NCBI GenBank assembly: GCA_928724745.1
Contig: CAKMXJ010000039.1
Location: 372,001 to 436,000, forward strand
Direction of reading: 5' to 3'
Source: Anthracocystis setariae
Taxonomy: Eukaryota; Basidiomycota; Ustilaginomycetes; Ustilaginales; Ustilaginaceae
DNA: 64,000 nucleotides
The position numbers were made by a program, and so were the translations under genes. This document shows, one piece after another, positions 1 through 9,200 of the stretch. The notes under the pieces were generated by a model, which was given only the letters and a program-made list of their open reading frames with translations, ran no database searches and was not told where the DNA came from. Position 1 is the first letter of the stretch. Each line of letters begins with the position of its first letter.

Positions 1-58
1 CGGTGACCGTGGAGACGAGCGAGGCGACAGCCACGATGGCTGTTGAGGAGAACTTCAT
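1..58 (-). CDS. 5' end of a probable secreted-protein gene (partial)
   Basis: Reading the minus strand from an ATG at 58 gives MKFSSTAIVAVASLVSTVT and then the window ends. This has the layout of a signal peptide: a Lys at position 2 followed by a hydrophobic Ala/Val/Leu core. The ATG has A at -3 on the coding strand. No stop is reached and only 19 codons are visible, so the mature protein and its function are unknown. A TATA-like stretch on the coding strand (TTTATAAT, about 188-196) lies some 130 bp upstream of the ATG, a sensible promoter distance. The call rests on signal-peptide shape alone. Confidence 0.5.
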   Translation of the reverse strand, partial: MKFSSTAIVAVASLVSTVT

Positions 59-830
59 GATGATGCTGTTGTACTGTTGCTGTTAGACTCGAGAGCAACG
101 AAAGACGGACAACCAAGATGGAGGAGGAGAGATGGGGAAGGGATGGACGTGCGGAAACAAGGTCGGAGACAAGATGTGTGGGATAGGTATTATAAAGAGC
201 TTGCCACAAGCTCTAGGGGGGGCAAGGAGGGACACAGGCAGCACAGAAGGCGCGGACGACACAGGCAGAAAAGAGGTGCGTCAAGACAGGAGAAGGGTAC
301 AGTGCACAAGAGAGCGGAGATGGGTTGTTTGGGTGGGCATGTTGAGCAGGGCAAGGCACGGCGGCAACATGGTCAAGCGACGGTAGGTTCGGGACCGGCG
401 GTTGTAGGTGTGTAGGTGTGGGACTGTAAGTGAGACAGCGGCAGTTTGGCGACTAGTGCAGGCAAGAGAGGGAGAGGGGGGACCAGCAGCTTGTAGGAGT
501 CCCGAGCGATCTGCATGCAAGAAGCACACTCGAACGCGTTTGCGTCCAACATGGGCAAGAAAGCGTCAAGCAGCGAAGAGGCAAAGAGGAGAGCAAGTAG
601 GATCGACAGAAGAAAGGGAGGTCGGGAATCAAGGACGTCCCGTCGGTGACAAGGTGGGCACCTCAGCCCGAAACAACGACACCGTGGGTTCGCCAATGCA
701 TGAACATGACAAACACGACGACGAGGTGAAAGTGAATACAAGTACAGAGTATGATATGGATGCCAATGGTTTGCCAGCAATGCAACAAACGCGTGTTGTT
801 CTAGCCGAGCGACGATCGCTGCTGGCCCTC

Positions 831-889
831 TTTTTCTTTTTCTTTTCTTTTCTTTTCTTTTCTTTTCTTTTTCTCCTTTTTCTTTCCCT
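831..889. repeat. CTTTT-type pyrimidine tract
   Basis: Imperfect tandem repeats of cttttt/ctttt run for about 60 bp. On the strand of the left-edge gene this reads as a purine (AAAAG) tract. Confidence 0.85.
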
Positions 890-937
890 TGACTGAGCAG
901 CATCCGAGGCCAACTGCATTGTCTGTCATTGTTTATT

Positions 938-939
938 CC

Positions 940-976
<37 letters not shown>

Positions 977-996
977 CTTTCTTTTTTTTTTTTTTT
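938..996. repeat. Poly-C followed by poly-T tract
   Basis: About 10 C residues are followed by nearly 50 T residues broken only by two C residues. Its exact length is likely to be unreliable in any assembly. Confidence 0.9.
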
Positions 997-1441
997 GCTT
1001 CTTTAGAAGGTTTGATCAGCACCGGACTTTGCACGCGCCGCCGCCAATTCGGCAAAGATTGGATTGGAACGCGTCAAGAAACGCTTTGATTGACGTCGAC
1101 TGGCAGAGCCTTTGGATTCGCAGTTTGCAAACCAACATTGCTCGTCGACGCTCAGTCCAGTATGACGACGTTGAACAGATACCTTGTACCACGCTAGTCT
1201 CACCGAGGCACACCAAATTGTGAGGCGTGCATTGTACTTTTCGAATTCACTGGCGTCATGGAAGTCCGTAGCCTGGAGAACTCAATCGCCACCTGTAGCT
1301 AGTGTTCTGTAAGCGAGCCGAGCTGCACAGCGGTTGGCTGGCTAGTGGTGCAACTGTCGCCGGCTCGCAGACGGGAATTACTTTTTTTTTTAAAGCGCAT
1401 CCTGTGTCTTGTTGAGAAATCCAAGCTATCGAGTTCAAATA

Positions 1442-1519
1442 CAGTGCGTTCGAAAATTGCCCACATAAAAATCGCATCACCATAAATCACCTCTTTACAC
1501 CATGACTACTCAATGCAAC
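1442..1519 (+). repeat. Left terminal inverted repeat of the Tc1/mariner element
   Basis: These 78 bp are the exact reverse complement of 3003-3080. The next 30 or so bp inward are also partly alike (a shared ACGGTATAA core). Confidence 0.95.
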
Positions 1520-1635
1520 CTATGACTGTGTTATACCGTTAGAAAGCCCTGATTCACACCTTCCTGATGGTGTTGCTTGTTGAGGAATTGAACAACTTGA
1601 TGAATTGCAATTTATGTTTGCGCTTTTTGACACTT

Positions 1636-1648
1636 GTGGGCAATTTTT
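1636..1648 (-). repeat. Left subterminal copy of a TIR motif
   Basis: GTGGGCAATTTTT repeats part of the terminal repeat (AAAATTGCCCAC) in inverted orientation relative to the adjacent left end, 194 bp inside it. A matching copy sits at the mirror position on the right (2875-2887). It may be a second transposase binding site. Confidence 0.55.
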
Positions 1649-1668
1649 GGACAGCATATTCTTTTGCT

Positions 1669-2688
1669 CTAGTACTTTGTGTTCCGGCCTCTGGCCTTAA
1701 TGACCGCCTCTATCCTTCTGGGCATACTTTCTATGAGTGCTTGGCAAGTGCTAACCGGAATTTTAGCCCATTCCTCCCGCACCCGGCGCTCCAATTCAAG
1801 ATTTCCTTTTGGGGGTATCTGATGCTGACCAAGGCGCCTTTTTAGCTCCGTCCAGAGGTGCTCAATCGGATTGAGGTCAGGAGATTGAGCAGGCCAGTCC
1901 AGGACACGTATCTGGTAACTTTCAAACCATAGCTTGGTTGCCTTTGCTGTGTGTTTAGGGTCATTGTCTTGCTGGAAGATTGGATATTCATTATCAGCAA
2001 AGTGCCCGGCGGTTCTTGCAAGCGGCAGCAGGTTCTCCTTCAGAATATCGATGTAGATCTTTGCTGTCATCTTCCCTTCTATCACTGTCATTGTTCCTGG
2101 CCCCTTGTGTGTCATGCAACCCCATATCATGATGCTGCCACCGCCAAACTTCAATGTAGGGCGCACTAACTTGCTTTGGAACCCAGCCTTGTTGATCCAG
2201 CAGTGCTGCTTTCCATCGCTGCCCAGGCGGTTGATTTTGCACTCGTCTGACCATATGACATGCTTCCAATCATCCACAGTCCAGTCCTTGTACTTGTGTG
2301 CAAACTCGAGGCGTTCCTTTTGGTTCTTGCTGCTGATTAAAGGTTTGTTAACCATTTTTCGTGCCTTGAAGTGACTGTACAGCAGCGTTTTTCTTAAAGT
2401 TGATGGTGCAAGCTTGATCTTGAGCTCTGACAGTACCTTCTGGCAAGCCCTACGCAGGGTTGTCTTGGGATTCTTCTCAACAAACCAATTTATCCAGGCA
2501 ATGTGAAGATTGTTGAGCTTTTTTTTCCGGCCACTCTTTGGTACTGGAAGCTTGCTGGGCGCGCTTTTCCTGAGCTTTGCTGCCATGGACTTGCTGATGC
2601 TCACTTGCTGTGCTACCTGGCGAGTTGATATTCCATTTTGGAGGAGTTTGAGCGCCTGACGGCGCTTCTGAGGGCTGATTGGTTTCAT
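1669..2688 (-). CDS. Tc1/mariner transposase (DD34E)
   Basis: This 339-residue protein has the usual Tc1 transposase length. I start it at the ATG at 2688 (MKPISPQKRRQAL). The frame stays open 28 codons further upstream, but those encode a hydrophobic, unrelated-looking stretch. The N-terminal ~110 residues form the paired-type helix-turn-helix DNA-binding region (QALKLLQNGISTRQVAQQ is its first helix pair). The catalytic core shows SDECK (first Asp), QQDNDPKHTAKAT (second Asp) and SPDLNPIEHLW (Glu), with 34 residues between the second Asp and the Glu. No frameshift or stop interrupts it, so the enzyme could be active. It would cut and paste the element at TA sites. Confidence 0.95.
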   Translation of the reverse strand: MKPISPQKRRQALKLLQNGISTRQVAQQVSISKSMAAKLRKSAPSKLPVPKSGRKKKLNNLHIAWINWFVEKNPKTTLRRACQKVLSELKIKLAPSTLRKTLLYSHFKARKMVNKPLISSKNQKERLEFAHKYKDWTVDDWKHVIWSDECKINRLGSDGKQHCWINKAGFQSKLVRPTLKFGGGSIMIWGCMTHKGPGTMTVIEGKMTAKIYIDILKENLLPLARTAGHFADNEYPIFQQDNDPKHTAKATKLWFESYQIRVLDWPAQSPDLNPIEHLWTELKRRLGQHQIPPKGNLELERRVREEWAKIPVSTCQALIESMPRRIEAVIKARGRNTKY

Positions 2689-2874
2689 GATAGTGATTGA
2701 TGATGTAGACAAGAAGAAAAAAATCACCAGATTTTTTCCTGCTGTGCTAACGGCACAACACGCTGTACACACGCTTTTGCATGCTCAGACAATGTGTAGT
2801 TAAAGTTTGAGCTCATTTGAATGAGTGGAAGGCCGTACAAAGCATTGAGGTATGGTCAAAGTGGGTTTGTTCAC

Positions 2875-2887
2875 AAATTGCCCACAT
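2875..2887 (+). repeat. Right subterminal copy of a TIR motif
   Basis: AAATTGCCCACAT matches the terminal-repeat core and lies about 195 bp inside the right end, mirror-symmetric with the left copy at 1636-1648. Confidence 0.55.
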
Positions 2888-3002
2888 GAGCAGAAAGCGG
2901 TTTTATTTTTCTTGGAATTCACACACTACCACCAGCTAAGATCTGATACCATCTTCACAATGCTGAGACACAGACCTTTCAGACGGTATAAGATGAAGGT
3001 AT

Positions 3003-3080
3003 GTTGCATTGAGTAGTCATGGTGTAAAGAGGTGATTTATGGTGATGCGATTTTTATGTGGGCAATTTTCGAACGCACTG
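3003..3080 (-). repeat. Right terminal inverted repeat of the Tc1/mariner element
   Basis: These 78 bp are the exact reverse complement of 1442-1519 and are followed by TA. Confidence 0.95.
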
Positions 3081-3082
3081 TA

Positions 3083-5309
3083 TGATGCAGCATTCAAGAG
3101 GAAACTTTGTATTGGTGCACTTTCGGACGTGGACCTCTTGATATGCCCCACAACACAATTCCATCCCTTTCACTTTCCAATCCTGCGATAGGTTACGAAA
3201 CAGCTATGCATGTTGACACGATCCGTTTACCGCCATCTTGATACCGTTCTCTCCTAGCTCGAATCATTCTAACGGGCGCAGAGCGTTTTCCGTCGGAGAT
3301 TTTTTTTCGTTTGTGCTCCTGACTCACCGAGGTCCCCAAGCTGTTCCAGTGTGACCCATTGATCAAGCAAGGTATCAGTCACAAACCCCCTGTGTTTCAA
3401 TGAACCACTTTCGGCATCTTCTGCACGGTACTGCATGTGGCTTGGTCTCATGTGGTACATCCCATTCCAATCATTTCGTTGTCCTCATCGTTGCACGCAC
3501 AAATGAGACTACCGTACAGCATCTTGACGGCGTGACCAAGCATTTCCTAGCCATACAGTACTCAGCAATTACCGCTCATCGAGACGAATCCTCAGAAGCG
3601 GTAGGTCGGCAATAACAACAGCAAACAAATCCAGCATCAAGCATCAAGCATACGGTATTTGCACTCACGCAATTTGTCTTCTTTTCATCCCAGTTTATCT
3701 GTCCATCTCGGACACTCTGTCGATACAGCAACGCATTCTGGACTGATCTGCACTTCAACGTTTCGATCTGTTTCAGCTGCGGTACAGTCCTCGCTTCGTT
3801 TGCTTCGACGACAACAACATCCGTCGCGCTTGGCTGTCCTCTGCTGCTGCTGCTGCTGCTGCTGCTGTCGTTTCTCGGTGATTTCCACCGCAGCTCTGCA
3901 AATTCACAGAACCGCATCTGGGCTCGGGTAATGCGATGCTAGCTTCAAGCTAGTCGTCTGAATCCCTGCAAAGAACACCCAAGATTGGTCGGTCATTTTC
4001 GATTCCTTCCCGCAGCAGAGATCGAGTTCGGTCAAATCAGGTGAGATCATCAGCAATGCGACAAACTGATTCGATTGCCTTGCAAGTCGCCGTAGTCCGT
4101 TCGATGCCCTTACTCGGGTTTCATCGTTGCACACAGTGGCGTCTACTCGCAGCCACCTTGCCAATCCGTCCGAGAGCTTGGACCTCGCGACGTTACCCAT
4201 TCAGAACGAGGATTCCCGAACAATCGTGAGCATCATCTCAACGTCGCCCCTGCCCCGATGAACCATGTGGATCCGAACATATACAATAGCTCGTTCGTAT
4301 TGATGCACATTCGCTTACCTACTGCAATCGCTCCATCCTAAGCGTCGCCATCCACAGACATGACAATGTCCAACTCTGTGACATGACTCATCGTGCAGTG
4401 CATCAACTCTGCTCAACACCGAGATGGCGATCTCGGACCACTGCAGCCCGAATGTGTCGCTGGTTTCGAAACGCTCGCTCGCTTCCACACTCAAGGAGGA
4501 CTACGCAGGATCAAGCACGCTATTGTGCCCCGATGGCTGCACTTAGTCTCTCCATTGCGACGCTAGCACAGGCCGCCTTCCCCCCTCTCTTGCTGCGGAT
4601 AGCTCAAAAGGCAACCGCATTAGCGCAAACCCTCCATCGCTTGCCGTCCGAGTTGGCTACCCTTGTGCGGGAGCGGGATTTTGGGCGAGCGGGATCGGCG
4701 TTGTCATCGTCGATCGGGTGGAATTCATCGGGTCAAGGAGCGTACTAACCCCGACCAGCCTCTCCTTACCCCCACCCCACCCTACGATCATCCTTGGCGA
4801 CATCCCGAGGTAATTAACATCTCATCTCCCACCTATCTCGATGCCAAAATATGATCCACACAGTGCAAGTATCGCTGATCAAAGCCCATTTCTCCGCTAC
4901 AGTGAGAGCCTGGCGTGAAAGAGCTTCTTTCTCAGGTCTTCACCAACGCCAAATTGCAAGCTGAGCGCATTGTCTAGGAAGGGCGAGCTAGGAGTTGGCG
5001 ACCGAGAGATGCAACCGGGTGGTGGGGTTCAGGATAGCGTGCTGGACTGACTTAGGATTCGAGGCATTGCACGACGAAGCGTCTTGGGGTTCAGGTTTCA
5101 CTGGCAAGAACTTTCGCTATTCACGATCCACAACCGCATCGCAACCTGCTTGAAGCGTGGAGCTGTGACATTTGATATGAGATTATCGTGTAGGTAGACT
5201 CGCGAGGGAGAATACTACGGTGGGCATACGACGGGGGTTATTCGTGACGCGGAAATGGTATGATTCGGTCTGGCCCGCGGTGGAGGATCACTCGAGTCTT
5301 GATGATGCA
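3083..5309. other. Region with no resolved gene; possible multi-intron gene
   Basis: No long open frame stands out. The plus strand has several good-looking splice signals: donors near 4043 (GTGAGA) and 4227 (GTGAGC), and acceptors after pyrimidine runs near 3694, 3777, 4015 and 4396. There is also a yeast-type branch sequence (TACTAAC) near 4743 followed by CAG. Short frames between these, for example 4397-4570 and 4087-4226, can be joined in phase. Alternative joins also stay open, and no product resembles a known family. I therefore make no gene call. Confidence 0.4.
3841..3867. repeat. CTG trinucleotide repeat
   Basis: Nine uninterrupted ctg units. They read as poly-Leu, poly-Ala or poly-Cys on the plus strand and poly-Gln on the minus strand, so the surrounding open frames should not be trusted on length alone. 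Confidence 0.9.
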
Positions 5310-5507
5310 TTAACAGCAATCGCACTTGGCGCAATCCTTAGAACAGGTGCAGGTTTGACCATCGGCTTCGCACTTGCAATTCTTCTTGGTTTCGGCTGGA
5401 GCTCCACCCGCCTTGTCCTTGCCGGCGTTAGTGCAGCAGCTGCACTTGCAAGAGCCAGGTGCACATGTGCATTGACCGTTGTTGTTCGATTGACAAGAGC
5501 ATACCAT
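5310..5507 (-). CDS. Metallothionein, 65 residues with 16 Cys
   Basis: A small uninterrupted frame encodes 65 residues, 16 of them Cys. They form two clusters separated by a Cys-free linker (about residues 26-41, with Gly/Lys/Ala). The N-terminal cluster has CSC, CTC and CKCSCC; the C-terminal cluster has CKC, CTC and CAKCDCC, and the protein ends in Cys. Repeated Cys-X-Cys pairs with no aromatic residue at all are the signature of metallothioneins, which bind Cu(I), Zn or Cd through thiolate clusters in the cytosol. The leader holds a (GT)n tract (5525-5547) and AT-rich TATA-like sequences near 5563-5573 and 5601-5607. Fungal metallothioneins are usually induced by copper or other metals, but I could not pick out a metal-response site with confidence. 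Confidence 0.88.
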   Translation of the reverse strand: MVCSCQSNNNGQCTCAPGSCKCSCCTNAGKDKAGGAPAETKKNCKCEADGQTCTCSKDCAKCDCC

Positions 5508-6214
5508 CTTGGATGTAAGACCAGTTGTGTGTGTGTGTGTGTGTGTGGTGGAAAGTAGATAGGATATTTAAATGTGGCGGAGGTGCGCGAGGGTGGGTTA
5601 TTTATGTTGCCAGGGAGGTGGAGGCCGAGTTGGGCTGAGCCGATAGAGAGAGTGTGGTGTTTTGCCACAAGTTTTGGGATGGGGCAAAAACAGAGAACCG
5701 GCCTGATCTGTGCGGAAATGTGATGACAGAGTGATGTCGTGTGCGTGCTCTCTCGCTGGACGCTTCGGCAGTGCCTGACTCACGCGCTTACCCGAAGGCC
5801 AAGCAAAACCCTCATAATTGATCCGACCGCGCTGATTGTGAGCGTTTTCTGCCGCCAAAATCCTCTCCCTCCCTGCTACGCGCAAGGCAACGCTGAGCTG
5901 CCAGTCTCAACGTTGGCACTCAAGACAAGATAGCGAGGCGTCAAATCAGATAGAGTCGCCATCGCCAAAACGATATCGTGTCAGCGATCGCCTATTCCAG
6001 TCAAGTTGTCGTCTCAGATCCTCCTCGTTGCTCGCTGAACACATCATCGAACAAGTCTGCCAGGCAGTCAAGCCCAACTGACGACCGTCTCAATCACAAC
6101 CAATAAGACTCGAGTGAACCAAATCAGTTCGAATTCGCTTCCACAGATCAGAGCCATCTTTTGACTAATACAAACCACACTTCCAACCACGAATTACGAC
6201 GATAATGATAACAT
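5508..6214. other. Metallothionein promoter and 3' flank of the Zds1-like gene
   Basis: The region has a GT microsatellite (5525-5547), TATA-like AT-rich stretches near 5563-5573 and 5601-5607, and then the presumed 3' UTR of the next minus-strand gene. No further gene is seen. Confidence 0.6.
5525..5547. repeat. (GT)n microsatellite in the metallothionein leader
   Basis: About eleven tandem gt units lie 18 bp upstream of the metallothionein ATG, so they probably fall in its 5' UTR or core promoter. Confidence 0.85.
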
Positions 6215-9200
6215 TCACCTCCTACGCGACAGACTCGACCTCGCTGCATCCAACATGGCGCTCGACCCTGGCGTGATAGGAAGATGGATTTCCTGACCGT
6301 AGACCGATCGCTGCTCGTATCCTCCCGCCTGGTTGGCCTGGTGATCGAGCGCAGACGTGCTAGACGACGACGGGAAGCTGTATCCCTTCGCACCCCCCTC
6401 GTCGATCGTCCCAAATGACGAGCCTGACGACGACGCGCTCAAACCTTGACTCGATGCCGATGGGCTGATATGACCCATCGACGTCTTCCGCGATCGATTC
6501 GAAGCGCTCCAATCCCCTGTGCGATTCATAGCCCCGATGCCGCCCACCGACATGCTTCGTCCCTGAGGATGGCTGCCCTCGGGACTCGAACGCCTGGGGT
6601 ACGTCTCGCCTCCCTCCTGAGCTATGTTCCCGTACGTTTGGCTACCGCCTGTAGGAGAGGCCCGGCCACTGTTGCGCATCCCCAGCCATGCCCTTTCCTT
6701 TTCCGCTTCCGATCGATACGGCTTCCTCTCGCCCGCAGAAGCTTGGCTGAGCGGTCGACGCTGGTCGTCCTCTGCATCGGCGCCGTGTTCCGCCAACCAG
6801 GGTGCGTCGGACGATCCAAACGCATTTCCCAATCCAAGATAGTCGGTCGTAGCCGATTTGACGGCATCCGGGTAATTTTGACCATCGCCAGTCCGAGTAT
6901 CCTGTACAAATCGGTAAGGCGTGTTGGCTTGCAGCGCTTTGACATCCACGACCTGGCCTACCACGAATCCAGCAGATCCGCCGAGTGGCCCTGAATGCGA
7001 CCCCATGGTCTTGAGATCATCATCGATCTGCCTGTGCTGCATTCCATATCCGGGCTGCTTCATGGGGGTTTCGGCCGTGCGGCCCGTGTGGGCACTGGTG
7101 GGTGCACGGTTGGGTTTGACCAGCCCATTCCGCTTCTTCTTCAGTGGTAGGCCATTGCCTCCGCCGCCGCTGCTTTGGCTCCACTGATCCGAGCTGTCCT
7201 CGGAATCGGGACTGCCAGAGGCGACTTCCATTCCATCGTAAGCACTCGATGTATCGACGGGGTGAGGATTGTGCAGACCTGAAGCTGCCATACCGTAGGC
7301 ATCGGAAGGGCCGTTGGTGGCTGACTGGCTTTGTGTGTTGTTGCCATTGGCTTCTTGAGAAGGTGGGGCGTTGGTTCCCTGCTGCTGCTGCTGCTGGTGC
7401 TGCTGCTGTTGTTGTTGCTGAGACTGCGTCGCGGGCTGTCCCTGTTGTGATCGGTTGATGACACTCAGGTACCAAAACATGAGGTTGGAGATCAAGACCT
7501 GCTCGAACAGCGGTCTTCGCGGATTTGCCAGCTTAATATGACTGAGCCGGTACACCGCGCGTTCGATGTGGATCGGGTAGCGCGACCAGTAGTAGTGACC
7601 CGGCTTGACACCCATCTCGCCGCGATCCAACAGAATCCCCGCCGGAGGCGGACCATTGGTTTGACGGTGCGTTGCATGGTGCGAGTGCTCGTCGTGGCCC
7701 TTCTTCTTGCCAAACAAGGCACCGAGGAAGCTCGACGAGCTGCTCTCCTCTCGGTCCTTCTCCTCCCTTTCGCGCTCTTTCCTTTCCCGCTTCTCGTGCT
7801 TCTCTCGCCTCTTCTGCGACTCTTTCTCCGCCTTGGCTCGGTCGTCGTCGTCGTCTTTCCCCAGTCCAAACCAAGACAGGCCGAAGGTCCCCCTGCGTTC
7901 CTTCTCCTTGTGTTTATGGCTACTGGCGGCCGGAGGTGGCGACCTGGGTCGGGTCGGGGCGGCAGGTCGTTGGTGCTGCTGATTCGACATGATCGGAACG
8001 ATGGGAGGTTTCGGCGGCGGCGGTGCAGCATCACGACGTTGTACTTGCGGTGCAGGAGGAGCACCCGGGCCCGCATCGTAAGAGGACTGGCTACCAGCCG
8101 AGGAAGGTCGCGAGTCTGGCTTCCGTGCCTGCGGTGACTGCTGCTGTTGAGGCCGGCCCTTCTCGAACGCAGGCACCGGAGGAAGATGTGAGACCGGGAC
8201 CGGCCTGATCTGAGTATCGCTCGCAACCTTGGATCCGGCTCTCGGTGTTTCCTGCGGATCGGCAAGTTGGACAGTCTCCTCTCTTCGCTTCGTCGCATCG
8301 AGGATCGGCGGCAACGTGGCATACGAGTCTTGCGTTGGCGTCAGCGGTGGTGACGTGGTCTCGGAATCCGGCTGTTCCATCGACCCCGATAAAGTGTGCG
8401 CTTCGGAACCTGTACTGTCCACCACCGAGGTGACACTGGTGCGCTGCGAGCCATCCGAGTGATACGAGTCCCTCGAGTAAGCGTCTACGATCGAGTCCGC
8501 CGCTTCCGCCGACATGGGGCGCGAAGAGCTTTCGCCAGACTGCGAGTCATCGTCGGCGCCAGACGAGAGTTCAGATTGCCCGCTGTGCCGCCTCTCCATG
8601 TCCTCTGCATCGCTGCGCTGCAACTCCCATGCTCGGCTGCCCTCGGACGGCGTTCCACCTTCGGCATCGATGGAATCGCGACCAACCCGTCGACGCGAAG
8701 CCAAACTGCCGCGTGTGGCATCGCCCGAGGCTTTGCGCATCTTGGTGCGTGCAGCTCGACGCAAGATCTGACCCGGTTTGGGGACAATGATGGGCGCATC
8801 GGGGTCTTGGAGAGGCTCTGCCGGGACAGCGTCGACCGTGTCGAGATCCGGGGCGGTGTTGAGAGACAGCGTGCGTCGAAGCACGCTACGCAGCATAGCA
8901 GGATCTTGGGTCTGACTGGCCTCCTCGGCTGCGGCTTCGAGCTTTTGAAGATCATCGATGGTGAGGTTGGGTATCGCGAGGCCATACGTGCCTCTGCTCA
9001 TGCCACTGCGGTTGCGCTGAAGCGGCCGGGTCGCCTTGTCTTCGTCGGTGTCATCTGCATCGTTCTCGGGACGATACTGGCGTCGCAGCGTACTGCCGCG
9101 TCGGGACAAGGAGGTGGCACGACCGATGAGAGCACGTTTGGCATCGTTCGACTGATTCTGACGCTGCTGCTGTTGTTGCCGCACCGAGTTGAGTCGCTGA

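Larger units (their letters stand above)
59..1439. other. Intergenic region with homopolymer and CT tracts
   Basis: This is the presumed promoter side of the left-edge gene, up to the transposon. It contains a TATA-like site near 188-196, a CT-rich tract (831-889) and a C/T homopolymer block (938-996). Open frames here are short, overlap on both strands and encode low-complexity peptides. I see no gene. Confidence 0.6.
1442..3080 (-). mobile_element. Complete Tc1/mariner-family DNA transposon
   Basis: A 1639-bp element begins with CAGTGCG and ends with CGCACTG, flanked on both sides by TA (1440-1441 and 3081-3082), the target duplication of the Tc1/mariner superfamily. The outer 78 bp on the left (1442-1519) and right (3003-3080) are perfect inverted copies by direct base comparison, and weaker similarity continues inward. 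One transposase gene on the minus strand fills the middle and is uninterrupted. Identical ends, intact coding sequence and a clean TA duplication suggest recent insertion. Other copies in the genome cannot be assessed here. Confidence 0.95.
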
